Shown here piece by piece: positions 29,160 to 37,581 of a stretch of DNA of 64,000 bases. Source of the DNA: Rossellomorea vietnamensis (GTDB taxonomy: Bacteria; Bacillota; Bacilli; Bacillales; Bacillaceae_B); NCBI RefSeq assembly GCF_008180615.1, contig NZ_VTEH01000010.1, forward strand, positions 39,610-103,609, given 5' to 3'. The notes beneath the pieces are model-generated. The model searched no databases. It worked only from the letters and a program-made list of their open reading frames with translations, and had not been told where the DNA came from. The first letter of the stretch is position 1. Every line of letters starts with the position of its first letter. Made by a program: the position numbers and the translations under genes.

Positions 29160-29653
29160 AGGATAAAACTCAAATAGATTTTAAGATTAGAATTTTTTTA
29201 AAAGACAGATACCCAAATACGAAGCGTTGATAGAGCTGTTTAGCTGAGAGCTGTTATCAGCTACCTTAAAATTAACAGAAAACGGCAGGATTCTCAAAAG
29301 AGATGCTTTCAAATGAGAAAGTTTTTTAAGAAATCAGCAAGGTCTTTCATTTTGTCTGATAATCTTCTTCCATTGCTGCTTTCCAACTACACTTTTCTTT
29401 TTAGGCTTTTTGTGCAAAAGCAGTTCGTATAGATTGTTGAGTTGGATACCAATTTCTTTGTAAAAGAGTAGAGTGCTCTTTGCTTTTTGGCTTTACGGGT
29501 TCTTTCTGGTAAATGGTAGCGGCTTGTTTCACCTTTCATCTTAAATAGCAACAAAGTTTACCCAAAGAGCTTTTGAAAGGATTACCTTCCAATCAACTCT
29601 CCTGCATTCAATGGGAGCGCCTTTTGGAGCTTTTAAAGCGGCTGATTACTTAT
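29160..29653. other. Intergenic region with M-element fragment
   Basis: AT-rich. An M-element right end (AAATAGCAACAAAGTTTACC, then AAAGAGCTTTT) lies at 29545-29575. No gene I can support on either strand. Confidence 0.5.
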
Positions 29654-29791
29654 TTACTTCAAATCATTATGCTGCAGCTCTGCCTTCATTTGTTCTTCCT
29701 GCTCCTCAACTGTAATCCTGTTGATTTGTTCAACCAGATAATGGTGAAGGTAGTCTTTTTCGTCGCAGACAGGCTCATTCTCTTTTTTCAT
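29654..29791 (-). CDS. Small acidic protein, 45 residues
   Basis: A short minus-strand frame with AAAGGAG 7 bp before its ATG. The product (MKKENEPVCDEKDYLHHYLV, then EQINRITVEEQ...) is charged, likely helical, with one Cys and no TM segment. I do not recognise it. It lies alone in 1.3 kb of otherwise repeat-derived DNA, divergent to the TerC gene. The good ribosome site and coherent composition argue it is real; nothing tells its function. Confidence 0.6.
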   Translation of the reverse strand: MKKENEPVCDEKDYLHHYLVEQINRITVEEQEEQMKAELQHNDLK

Positions 29792-29983
29792 ACAGCTGCT
29801 CCTTTTCGAATCTTATTCCTTAACCGCCCCTCGTTTCATGGGAAAGCCATGGACAAATGCCAAATTTAAAATAGTGTCCAAAGCAAGTTACATCATGTAT
29901 TCTTCCCACAATTGCCGACTGTATTCGAGGATTAGGCCATTTAAATGCAGCTAAGGGTGACTCGGGTGAAATTCAGAAGATAC

Positions 29984-30133
29984 CGCAAGTGAAAATAATA
30001 CACTAAGGGTTTTCTCTCAAATCGGAGAGAGCAGCTCTTTTCTTTTCCTGTTTACGTGGTTATTCCGGTGAACTATGGTTGTTTTTTTCGGAATTAGTCT
30101 GAAATAGCAACAAAGTTTACGAAAAGAGCCTTA
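29984..30133. repeat. M element (MITE-like), copy 3, plus end fragment
   Basis: TTTTCTCTCAAATCGGAGAG then AGCAGCTCTTTTC, and right end TCTGAAATAGCAACAAAG then TTTACGAAAAGAGCCTT. The left end is degraded. A further right-end fragment GAGTTTACGAAAAGAGCC lies at 30226-30243. Confidence 0.65.
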
Positions 30134-30312
30134 AAAAATCAGCTATTGACATTGTTTAACAATAGTAAGGAAAAGGAATATATACATTAGCTGAAGGCAA
30201 AGATAAACGAAGAAAAAAAGCGGAAGAGTTTACGAAAAGAGCCATAGTAAAAAGAATGGCTGAAAAGGGAGAAGTTCTTTGACTTTTTTCCTATTTATAA
30301 GCATTATATAAA

Positions 30313-30404
30313 AGTAAAGGGGAGTAGCTGTACAAATAAAGTCGTCAGCACGAGGTTCACCTCCGGCTTATTTGGCAATTCACATTGTTAGCCAGACCTT
30401 TACT
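30313..30404 (+). ncRNA. yybP-ykoY manganese riboswitch
   Basis: P1 is AGTAAAGG (30313-30320) with CCTTTACT (30397-30404). The conserved core GGGGAGTAGC and the 3' AGCCAGACCTTT motif are present with the intervening GTCGTCAGCACGAGG and CCGGCTTATT arms. This class binds Mn2+ and turns on TerC-type and P-type metal exporters. It ends 25 bp before the ribosome site of the TerC gene and no terminator is visible, so translational control is more likely. Confidence 0.93.
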
Positions 30405-30438
30405 GCAAATACTTTGTTTGACAGGAAGGGGAGGTATT

Positions 30439-31212
30439 TTGGAGTCGATCTGGCTGGAATATGGTTGGGCATTATTAATTTTAATTGGACTGGAAGGTTT
30501 GCTGTCGGCTGATAACGCGCTTGTATTGGCCGTCATTGCAAAACATTTACCGGATGATCAAAAGAAAAAGGCAATCAGCTACGGAATCCTGATGGCGTTC
30601 GTTTTCAGGTTCGGAGCTCTTTTCGCAATCTCATTCATCGCCAATGTATGGCAGGTACAGGCAATCGGGGCAGCCTACCTAATTTACTTAGGAGGTAAAC
30701 ACTTAGTTACGGCCAAGTTTGGTAAAGAGAATGAGAATATAGAAGAGAAAATAGAAAAAGAAGCAAAGGGGAAAGGCTTTTGGCCGACTGTTGGTAAAAT
30801 CGGTTTAGCCGACCTTGCTTTTGCAATCGATTCGATTCTTGCAGCTGTTGCACTTGCTCTTGGATTGCCTGATTCAGGCCTTGGCCAATTTGGTGGCATG
30901 GATGCAGGTAAGTTCATAATCGTTGTTCTTGGCGGTATTGCAGGACTGATCCTGATTAAGTATGCTGCAACTTGGTTTGTACAGTTACTTGCCAAACGCC
31001 CGGCATTGGAAACAACAGCTTATGCAATTGTAGCCTGGGTAGGTGTGAAGCTGGCTGTCATTACCCTTGCACATGAGGATATTGGTGTACTTGATCACCA
31101 TTTCCCTCACAGCACAGGATGGACGATCACGTTCTACGGTATTTTGATCGGAATCGCTCTATTTGGATGGTTCGCACCTGAGAAAAAAGAATCTTCACAG
31201 GGCGGCCACTAA
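30439..31212 (+). CDS. TerC-family membrane protein (manganese export)
   Basis: 257 residues, about seven TM helices, TerC family with the intramembrane acidic motifs EGLLSADNALV and DLAFAIDSILA. Close in length and sequence to B. subtilis YkoY/YceF (MeeY/MeeF), which metallate exported enzymes with Mn2+ and reduce Mn stress. The TTG at 30439 is preceded by AAGGGGAGGT. The upstream Mn riboswitch supports the role. Final residues are cytoplasmic and charged. Confidence 0.92.
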   Translation: MESIWLEYGWALLILIGLEGLLSADNALVLAVIAKHLPDDQKKKAISYGILMAFVFRFGALFAISFIANVWQVQAIGAAYLIYLGGKHLVTAKFGKENENIEEKIEKEAKGKGFWPTVGKIGLADLAFAIDSILAAVALALGLPDSGLGQFGGMDAGKFIIVVLGGIAGLILIKYAATWFVQLLAKRPALETTAYAIVAWVGVKLAVITLAHEDIGVLDHHFPHSTGWTITFYGILIGIALFGWFAPEKKESSQGGH

Positions 31213-31229
31213 GAAGAATGTGCATTGAG

Positions 31230-31262
31230 AAACGGACTCGTTCATTAGAGTCCGTTTTTTTG
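31230..31262 (+). terminator. Terminator of the TerC gene
   Basis: AACGGACTC and GAGTCCGTT around GTTCATTA, followed by seven T. Confidence 0.9.
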
Positions 31263-31349
31263 ATGTATTGCCAAGAAGTTTATAGGGTAATCTGCAGCAC
31301 ATATGCATTCTTACCTACAGGAGCAAAACCGGGTGTTTATGTATATCTT

Positions 31350-31365
31350 TGTTTCACGTGAAACA
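31350..31365. other. parS chromosome-partition site
   Basis: TGTTTCACGTGAAACA, a perfect 16-bp parS palindrome, in the intergenic region 12 bp before the putative promoter of the c-di-GMP riboswitch gene. Confidence 0.95.
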
Positions 31366-31376
31366 TTTTCGGTAGA

Positions 31377-31406
31377 TAGACACCAATATAGAGCAAGGGA
31401 TATAAT
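31377..31406 (+). promoter_or_regulatory. Promoter of the c-di-GMP riboswitch transcript
   Basis: TAGACA (31377-31382), 18 bp, TATAAT (31401-31406). Transcription would begin shortly before the riboswitch. Confidence 0.6.
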
Positions 31407-31424
31407 AAGACCAAAATACTCTGA

Positions 31425-31515
31425 AAAAGGCAAACTTCTCCGAAAGGGAAGGACGCAAAGCCATGAGCCTGTCCGCTTTCAACAGCGTATGGTTGTCAGG
31501 CTGCCAGGTGCCTTT
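31425..31515 (+). ncRNA. c-di-GMP-I (GEMM) riboswitch
   Basis: P1 AAAGGC (31426-31431) with GCCTTT (31510-31515), the GGCAAAC start, a P2 CTTCTCC-GAAA-GGGAAG with GNRA tetraloop, the invariant GGACGCAAAGCC (31451-31462), and the receptor-side GGTTGTCAGGCTGCCA. Downstream, TTCTGAGGGC pairs with GCCTTCAGAA before the GGAGG ribosome site at 31539, which may be the switching stem. The class senses c-di-GMP. Confidence 0.93.
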
Positions 31516-31551
31516 CTGAGGGCAGCGGCCTTCAGAATGGAGGATAATAGG

Positions 31552-32424
31552 TTGAAAAAAATCATAATGGTAATGATACTGCTTTTATCTGCTTTAGCAG
31601 GAGGGACGGAGGTAAAGGTGAATGCATCAATAACGCATGATCGTGCAACCTGGCTGTGGGATCCATGGATGATCGTCAATGATGAAGAAGGAACTCTCGC
31701 TTTTTTGGAGAGCAAAAGGCTTAACAAGGTGTACCTCCAGATTGATAGAAATATCTCAGCATCTATATACCAGAGCTTTATTGAAAAGTCCTCTGCTAAA
31801 GGCATGGAAATATATGCATTGGACGGTGCACCAGAGTGGGCAGCACCCCAAGGGTATATCAGTCAGGATCACCTGATGGCTTGGCTCAGCGGCTATCAAG
31901 AAGAAGCTTCACCTCAACAAGAGTTCTCAGGAGTTCACCTTGATGTAGAGCCTTACCTATACAGCGGATGGAATTCCAAGCGGGCCGCCACAGTGAAATC
32001 CTATCAGGCACTATTGCTCAGGGCAAAAAACAGTACAGAGAATTTAAATCTCCCCCTTGAAGCAGATATGCCATTTTGGTTCGATGAAATTTCTTATAAT
32101 AATATCTATGGAAAAGGCTTGCTGGCTGAATGGGTCATTGCAGGAACCGATGGAGTAACCATCATGGCCTACAGGGACAGCGCTGCTTTAATTACTGATT
32201 TTGTCAAAAAGGAAATTGAGTGGGCAGGTAGATACTCTAAAAGACTGATTGTAGGCGTGGAAACCGGGGAGACCAGTGAAGGAGACACTATTTCCTTCTT
32301 TGAAGAGGGAGAAATCTACATGAATGAACAACTTGAAATTGTGAAGGCGTATTATGAGAACAAAGCTGGATTTGGCGGGACAGCTGTTCACCATGTGGGC
32401 AGCTGGATGACGATCAAGCCTTGA
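31552..32424 (+). CDS. Secreted protein under c-di-GMP control
   Basis: 290 residues from TTG 31552, with GGAGG 8 bp upstream; ATG 31537 is in frame but overlaps that site. Signal peptide at about 1-24 (KKIIMVMILLLSALAGG). The rest resembles a TIM-barrel glycosidase-like fold: GVHLDVEPYLY, the long W-rich helices, ADMPFWFDEI and VTIMAYRDSA fit acidic strand-end residues of GH18/GH25-like barrels. I cannot name the family. A c-di-GMP riboswitch suggests a role in the sessile/motile switch or matrix. Confidence 0.8.
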   Translation: MKKIIMVMILLLSALAGGTEVKVNASITHDRATWLWDPWMIVNDEEGTLAFLESKRLNKVYLQIDRNISASIYQSFIEKSSAKGMEIYALDGAPEWAAPQGYISQDHLMAWLSGYQEEASPQQEFSGVHLDVEPYLYSGWNSKRAATVKSYQALLLRAKNSTENLNLPLEADMPFWFDEISYNNIYGKGLLAEWVIAGTDGVTIMAYRDSAALITDFVKKEIEWAGRYSKRLIVGVETGETSEGDTISFFEEGEIYMNEQLEIVKAYYENKAGFGGTAVHHVGSWMTIKP

Positions 32425-32495
32425 TTATCCATGCAGCCATTCATTCCTTATCGACTTTATTTTTGGGGCCTGATAAGAGCACTTTTCACTTAAAC

Positions 32496-32662
32496 AAAGG
32501 CAGTTCTCTCCTTAAATGTTGCTTTCGTAAAAATCCCAAGGGCCCGATTTTTTCCCTGTGATAGAGTTTTCCTCTATATACAGAGAGCAGCTCCTTTCTT
32601 TCCAGCAGGATACTTCTGCTCGATTATGGCATAGTTTTCGAATTTATATGAAATAGCCCAAA
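32496..32662. repeat. M element (MITE-like), copy 4
   Basis: AAAGGCAGTTCTCTCC then AAATGTTGCTTTCGTAAAAA, CCTCTATATACAGAGAG then AGCAGCTCC, right end ATGAAATAGCCC. Diverged at the right end. Confidence 0.6.
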
Positions 32663-32668
32663 TTAATA

Positions 32669-32722
32669 AAAAAGATCTTCTCCCTGATTCACTAGTTGAA
32701 GCAGGGAGAGGATCCTTTTTTA
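32669..32722. terminator. Bidirectional terminator-like hairpin
   Basis: AAAGATCTTCTCCCTG and CAGGGAGAGGATCCTTT with T-tracts on both sides. It could end transcripts from either flank. Confidence 0.7.
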
Positions 32723-32773
32723 AAAGAAAAGGAAAGTATAAAATTTTTAGTTCGAAGATTAGGGAGCGTTTCT

Positions 32774-32892
32774 GATCCAGCGCCTAGCCCCTCGGGGTCA
32801 AATAACCCCCGGTGAATAAAAGGAAAGACCGCCTTTTTTTCTCCGGGGAACATATGCCTGTCGGGGCTGATCAAGGCGCTTGCGCTTTTTTT
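32774..32892. repeat. R element, copy 5
   Basis: Full reverse-orientation copy: CCAGCGCCTAGCCCC at one end and GGGGCTGATCAAGGCGCTTG at the other, central arms CCCCCGG and TCTCCGGGG. It overlaps the last bases of the DUF1836 gene (stop at 32891). Confidence 0.8.
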
Positions 32893-33646
32893 ACATACCT
32901 TTAAGGAATAACGCGGCACCGGCATACTTTCTGGCCAGTGATTGATAGTATGCCGCCTGTACAGTAAGCGTGGAGGAGATTAGGACATTCAACACTATGT
33001 GCAGGTTTTCTTGATCTGCTCCCTTGAATACAGGCAGGAAGGTTTGGCATTCTTCCTTGATTAACGCAGCAACACACCCATTCATGGAAGATGCCTCTTG
33101 CAAAGAAGGAGCTGAATGATGGTGGATTTTATCAAAAACGGATGCGTATGCAGAATATAAATCCACTGGATTGACCATATCATCTGTCCGGTCTTCAGGA
33201 TTGTTGAAGATCAGGGCAAGAACGTTCCTGATGGATTCAAAGTCGAGAGCAGCTTTCAGATCCTCCACGATAAAGAGGATAGCTGCCTGGTCGACAGTGT
33301 ATTTTCTCCCTATCTGCGGAGTACCGATAAGCTCTTTTACCTCCCGTTTCACCCAATTTTGGACAGCACTTGGAGAGAAATTCGTGAATTCAATCTGGTT
33401 TCCCAGAGAAACGATTTCATTAATGGAAAATCCAATTTCTTCATTTTCTGCCTTTATGCATTTTTCGAAGATGGCTGGCATTTCTGTAGAAAGGAACGCA
33501 TTTAAAGTCTTTCCATTTTTAATTTTATCCTCGTGTGATGAGCTCCAGGTGTCCTGAAGAACCGTTAATGGTGATGGTTCCGTTGGACTGTTTAACGAAA
33601 GTAATAAATCGGCCATATTTTTTCTGGATAGTTTGAAGGCTTCCAC
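32891..33646 (-). CDS. DUF1836 protein
   Basis: 251 residues, matching the DUF1836 family: an N-terminal extension, then a MerR-like winged-helix-type region (ISLGNQIEFTNFSPSAVQNW, VKREVKELIG, RKYTVDQAAILFIVEDLK) and a helical C-terminal half. DUF1836 proteins are thought to be DNA-binding; target unknown. R element copy 5 begins at its stop codon. It is divergent from htpX. Confidence 0.8.
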   Translation of the reverse strand: MEAFKLSRKNMADLLLSLNSPTEPSPLTVLQDTWSSSHEDKIKNGKTLNAFLSTEMPAIFEKCIKAENEEIGFSINEIVSLGNQIEFTNFSPSAVQNWVKREVKELIGTPQIGRKYTVDQAAILFIVEDLKAALDFESIRNVLALIFNNPEDRTDDMVNPVDLYSAYASVFDKIHHHSAPSLQEASSMNGCVAALIKEECQTFLPVFKGADQENLHIVLNVLISSTLTVQAAYYQSLARKYAGAALFLKGM

Positions 33647-33851
33647 TGTTTACACCCCTGCCCCTTCCAAGTGTTCTGATTATTTATTCTTTAATCCTAA
33701 TTGTAGATCCCCTTTCAGTCAATGCTTGCAGGAAACGAAGGAACGTAATATCGATTTTTGGTTATAAAAATTGATTGATATTATAATGAAAAGGTCATAT
33801 AATTAGTTCATATACAAGTTCATTTGAACTTGAAAAAGAGAGGGAGATCAA

Positions 33852-34733
33852 ATGGGTAAACGTATTCTGTATTTTCTTTTAACGAATATTCTCGTATTGC
33901 TTACGATTAGTATTATCTTCTCCTTAACAGGAGCAGGTAATTATATTAACAGCCAAGGCGGAATTGATTTTGGAGCCTTGCTGATATTCAGTGCGATCAT
34001 CGGTTTCTCCGGATCCTTCATTTCACTCGCGATGTCACGCTGGATAGCGAAAAAAATGATGAATGTCCGTGTCTTGGATCCCAACAAGCCAATGTCTGCC
34101 ATGGAGCAGGAAGTAGTGGAAAAGGTTCACCGCTTGTCCAAAGCGGCTGGATTGATGCATATGCCTGAAGTCGGGATATATGATTCTCCTGAAGTCAATG
34201 CTTTTGCTACCGGTCCGTCCAAGAAGCGTTCCTTGGTTGCTGTTTCTGCAGGACTGCTGCGTGAAATGGATGATGATGCGGTTGAAGGTGTCATTGCCCA
34301 TGAAGTTGCCCACATTGCCAATGGGGATATGGTGACAATGACCCTGCTGCAAGGCGTTGTCAATACATTCGTCGTATTTTTGGCGAGAATTGCTGCTTGG
34401 ATTGCATCACGTTTCGTTAAAGAAGATATGGCGCCAATCGTCCATTTTATCGCCGTAATCGTGTTCCAGATTGTCTTCTCTATATTGGGAAGCTTAGTCG
34501 TTTTCGCGTTTTCACGTTATAGAGAGTTCCACGCCGACAGAGGCGGAGCAGACCTTGCCGGCAAGGATAAAATGGTCCATGCCCTGCGTATGCTTAAAGC
34601 CTACTCCAACCGTGTAGTTGAGGAAAGAGACACAGCGGTTGCCACGCTGAAAATCAGCGGTAAGCGAAAATCGCCGCTTTTCTCGACACACCCTGATTTA
34701 GATGATCGAATCAACAGGCTTGAGGAAAGATAA
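33852..34733 (+). CDS. htpX: Membrane protease HtpX
   Basis: M48 zinc metalloprotease that degrades misfolded membrane proteins. 293 residues: TM helices at about 5-23 and 35-55, zinc motif HEVAH (about 145-149) with catalytic Glu, two more TM helices at about 160-215, and third zinc ligand in REFHADRGG. Length equals B. subtilis HtpX. AGAGGGAG precedes the ATG; terminator follows. Confidence 0.96.
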   Translation: MGKRILYFLLTNILVLLTISIIFSLTGAGNYINSQGGIDFGALLIFSAIIGFSGSFISLAMSRWIAKKMMNVRVLDPNKPMSAMEQEVVEKVHRLSKAAGLMHMPEVGIYDSPEVNAFATGPSKKRSLVAVSAGLLREMDDDAVEGVIAHEVAHIANGDMVTMTLLQGVVNTFVVFLARIAAWIASRFVKEDMAPIVHFIAVIVFQIVFSILGSLVVFAFSRYREFHADRGGADLAGKDKMVHALRMLKAYSNRVVEERDTAVATLKISGKRKSPLFSTHPDLDDRINRLEER

Positions 34734-34746
34734 TGATAGTTTAAAT

Positions 34747-34784
34747 GAAGAAGGGCTTGCCTCATTGGCAGGTCCTTCTTTTTT
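34747..34784 (+). terminator. Terminator of htpX
   Basis: GAAGAAGG-GCTTGCC and GGCAGGTCCTTCTTT followed by T-tract. Confidence 0.85.
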
Positions 34785-34814
34785 GCCATACCATTATATG
34801 TTGATTACTCACTT

Positions 34815-34966
34815 TGCAGGTTGCTTTTCCATATAAAGTCGGTAAGATAACGCCATAATTCACCTTAAATATACCTTGGTAAGCAAGAAAGAAAAGAGCT
34901 GCTCACTCCGATTAAAGAGAAATCCTTAGTTCCGAAAGCAACAATTCATCCGAAAACAGCCTCTAT
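34815..34966. repeat. M element (MITE-like), copy 5, reverse
   Basis: AAAAGAGCTGCTCACTCCG then ATTAAAGAGAAATCC, and CCGAAAGCAACAATTCATCC then GAAAACAGCC. Reverse orientation relative to copies 1-4. Confidence 0.65.
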
Positions 34967-35037
34967 ATAAGAATAATTGACTATATTTGTCATTTGTAAG
35001 ATAGTTACTATATCTAAGATTTTTGGGCGGTGGGAAG

Positions 35038-36249
35038 TTGAAAGAGTTTCATAAAAATTTTAATAGTAAGCTGTACTATATCAGCATCGTGACAGTCATC
35101 ATTTTAATGTTTGCGGGATTGTTAGTTAGTAACCCCCGGATGGCAAATCCAGGTACTGGCTATGCTGTACATGCGGTACTGATAGTAGTGCTGAGCCTTT
35201 GTCTCCTTGTTTATCCGAAGTATGAAAACAGGCCGGTCAGGATCTTAACAATAATGGCGGCTTCAGCATACTTTTACGTGCTGTTTTTTCTCTATCCGGA
35301 AACATGGTCGACTTTCATCTTTCTTTGCTTTATCCCTGCCGTATCCATACTGTTTTTTGACAGGAAGCTCTTCTTTTTCTCACTCATTCTAAATGGAGTT
35401 CTTATCTCCATCACATTCAGTTTTATTTTTGTGATTGATAATGGAGTCAGGTTCTCTCATATTGAAAAAGATTTGACAGGCAATATCGTAAACTTCATCG
35501 GAAGCCAGATGATTATTTATTTTATCTTTCATCTGACCAATAGAAGGATTCAGAAACAGCGGCTCTATTTTGAGCAGGTTCAGAATGCGGAACGGTTAAA
35601 GACGACGGGCCAGCTCGCGGCGGCAGTTGCTCATGAAATCAGGAATCCGCTGACCGTTGTGAAAGGATTTTTGCAATATTATGCCGGAGATGAAGAGTTC
35701 AATAAGGAATATAAGAGAAACTTTTCCTTATTAATCGATGAGCTGGATGCTGCGGAATATGTAATTTCACAATTCCTTTCAATCGCCAAACCGGATAAAG
35801 AGAGCAGCTTGGACAAAGTAGATATAAAGAGAATGCTTGATGATGTAACGGATCTTTTGAATACATATGGGCTTCTTCATGATAATCAAATTCACCTTCA
35901 AGTGAAGGGAGACTGCTATGTCTCTGCCAATACAATTGAACTGAAGCAGCTAATGATCAACCTGGTCAAGAATGCCATTGAAGCCTCCCCTCATGGTTCT
36001 CCTATCTCGGTTAAAGCAGAAAAAAAACGTGATAATATCGAGATCAAAATAGAGGACCGGGGCCGAGGGATGTCGAAGGAAGAAGTGAATTCTTTAGGGA
36101 CTCCATTCTATTCTTTAAAAAGCAAAGGAACCGGCCTTGGATTAATGATTTGTTATAATATTGTAGAAAAGTATAATGGTACCATTCAGTTTGTGAGTGA
36201 GGTTGGAACCGGCACAATCGTCACCCTTCATTTTCCGCAAGCTGCATAG
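35038..36249 (+). CDS. Sporulation-type sensor histidine kinase
   Basis: 403 residues from TTG 35038 behind GGGCGGTGG. About five to six TM helices (1-170) with little extracytoplasmic sequence and no PAS, then HisKA with phospho-acceptor H199 (AAVAHEIRNPLT) and HATPase_c (NAIEASPHG, DRGRGM, GTGLGL). The HEIRNPLT motif and multi-TM sensor are typical of KinB/KinD-like kinases that feed the Spo0 phosphorelay. No response regulator is adjacent, which fits a phosphorelay input. Assignment to the phosphorelay is inference. Confidence 0.85.
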   Translation: MKEFHKNFNSKLYYISIVTVIILMFAGLLVSNPRMANPGTGYAVHAVLIVVLSLCLLVYPKYENRPVRILTIMAASAYFYVLFFLYPETWSTFIFLCFIPAVSILFFDRKLFFFSLILNGVLISITFSFIFVIDNGVRFSHIEKDLTGNIVNFIGSQMIIYFIFHLTNRRIQKQRLYFEQVQNAERLKTTGQLAAAVAHEIRNPLTVVKGFLQYYAGDEEFNKEYKRNFSLLIDELDAAEYVISQFLSIAKPDKESSLDKVDIKRMLDDVTDLLNTYGLLHDNQIHLQVKGDCYVSANTIELKQLMINLVKNAIEASPHGSPISVKAEKKRDNIEIKIEDRGRGMSKEEVNSLGTPFYSLKSKGTGLGLMICYNIVEKYNGTIQFVSEVGTGTIVTLHFPQAA

Positions 36250-36268
36250 TAAAGAAAGGAGTGATTCA

Positions 36269-36952
36269 ATGAACACTAACTCACAGAAAAGTATTATTGA
36301 AAAGCTGAATTTACATAAGTTTTCTTCAAGGGCGGTCCTTAACATTCCCGCAAACCTTCATGATTTCAAGGACCTGGCCTTTGACAGTACCATCGAAGAC
36401 AAAAAATATGATCTTGTGTTTCTCTTCATTTTCTCCCTGCAGGATTTCAGAGAGCATTTGAAGGCGGCTGTTGATCAAAAGTTGATTAAGGATAATGGCT
36501 ACCTTTACTTCGCTTACCCGAAGAAAAATAATCCTGAGTATGATCAATACATAGAGCGGGACAGCATTTATAATGAAGATCATTATAATGAAGAAGGATT
36601 TGTCCACAACAGCAATCTAAAGTTTTCGCGGATGGTCAGCTTAAACGAAACATTCACTGTAGTCGGGATGAAAGCACAGCCAGAGAAGAAGAAAGCTCCT
36701 GTCAAAAGCAGCAGCCAGTGTGTGGATGATTATATCGAAAATATCGAGGAGTTAAGGAGCTCCTTGGCGGTCAGCCCAGAGGTCCTTACCATCTATGATG
36801 GACTGACATTTGGGTATCAAAAGGATTGGGCACGCTATGTCTATAGCGCCAAGAGAAAAGAGACAAGGGAAAAGCGCTTGAAACAGATGGAAGAGGTATT
36901 GGCAGCGGGGTATAAATCAATGGACTTATATAGGAGAGACCAGAAGAAATAA
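36269..36952 (+). CDS. YdeI/OmpD-associated-like protein
   Basis: 227 residues from ATG 36269 (AAAGGAGTG upstream), 19 bp after the kinase and probably co-transcribed. The C-terminal ~70 residues (LTFGYQKDWARYVYSAKRKE) match the YdeI/OmpD-associated domain. The N-terminal ~140 residues look like a DUF3052-type domain (VFLFIFSLQDF...LYFAYPKKNN). Function unknown. Confidence 0.8.
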   Translation: MNTNSQKSIIEKLNLHKFSSRAVLNIPANLHDFKDLAFDSTIEDKKYDLVFLFIFSLQDFREHLKAAVDQKLIKDNGYLYFAYPKKNNPEYDQYIERDSIYNEDHYNEEGFVHNSNLKFSRMVSLNETFTVVGMKAQPEKKKAPVKSSSQCVDDYIENIEELRSSLAVSPEVLTIYDGLTFGYQKDWARYVYSAKRKETREKRLKQMEEVLAAGYKSMDLYRRDQKK

Positions 36953-36956
36953 CCAT

Positions 36957-36998
36957 AGAGCGGCGGGTCCAGAGGAGGATCTTCCCGCTCTATTTTTT
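36957..36998 (+). terminator. Terminator of the YdeI-like gene
   Basis: AGAGCGG and CCGCTCT followed by ATTTTTTC, just after the stop. Confidence 0.8.
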
Positions 36999-37048
36999 CT
37001 TTCATATACCCAAATCCCAATTGCCTGCAACCCCTTAGGGTACAGAAA

Positions 37049-37426
37049 TCAGGCAAATACCTCACTCATCAGCGCATGGGTGTTATTCTCAGTGTCTTTG
37101 AAGAAGGTCATCCAAGTCTCTGTCTGTCCCATCTTCGCAACAATGTGTGGTTCATCCGTAAAAGCCACCCCTTTTTCTTTCAACTGTTCCCAGGATGCTT
37201 TAATATCATTGACTTCAAAGTAGATGACTGAACTTGCTTGTGCAAATTCCTCTTTTTCCGGCAGTGTCAGCATAATCCTCAGCCCGCTGCACTGAAGAAA
37301 AGCCATGCTGTCCGTGTTATAAAGAAGGCTCAGGCCCAGCTTCTCTTTATAAAATTCAAGCGCTCGGTCAATGTCTTGTACAGGCACCCCGATTTGTCCA
37401 ATCTTTTGTATAGTGTTTGATTTCAT
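37049..37426 (-). CDS. VOC-family (glyoxalase-like) protein
   Basis: 125 residues with two beta-alpha-beta-beta-beta modules of the vicinal-oxygen-chelate fold: KIGQIGVPVQDIDRALEFYK at the start and IYFEVNDIKASWEQL in the middle. Metal ligands and substrate cannot be fixed. Monocistronic on the minus strand. Confidence 0.85.
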   Translation of the reverse strand: MKSNTIQKIGQIGVPVQDIDRALEFYKEKLGLSLLYNTDSMAFLQCSGLRIMLTLPEKEEFAQASSVIYFEVNDIKASWEQLKEKGVAFTDEPHIVAKMGQTETWMTFFKDTENNTHALMSEVFA

Positions 37427-37514
37427 CTTTAAATTGCTCCCTTCGAATTTAGCCTATTAAAAAAATGATTTTACTATTCAGATAAATCCATTATACCTTA
37501 TTTTCCTGTTTGTA

Positions 37515-37550
37515 ATAGAAAAGCACTGCTCCATGAAGGAACAGTGCTTG
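37515..37550 (-). terminator. Terminator of the BCCT gene
   Basis: AAGCACTG and CAGTGCTT around CTCCATGAAGGAA, T-rich on the minus-strand side. Confidence 0.8.
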
Positions 37551-37581
37551 TATTGGATACTCTTAGATTGATTTTATTAAA

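Noticed and set aside
29573-29869. 98-codon plus-strand frame
   Set aside because: No ribosome site and composition of shadow type; the opposite strand holds a better small gene (29654-29791).
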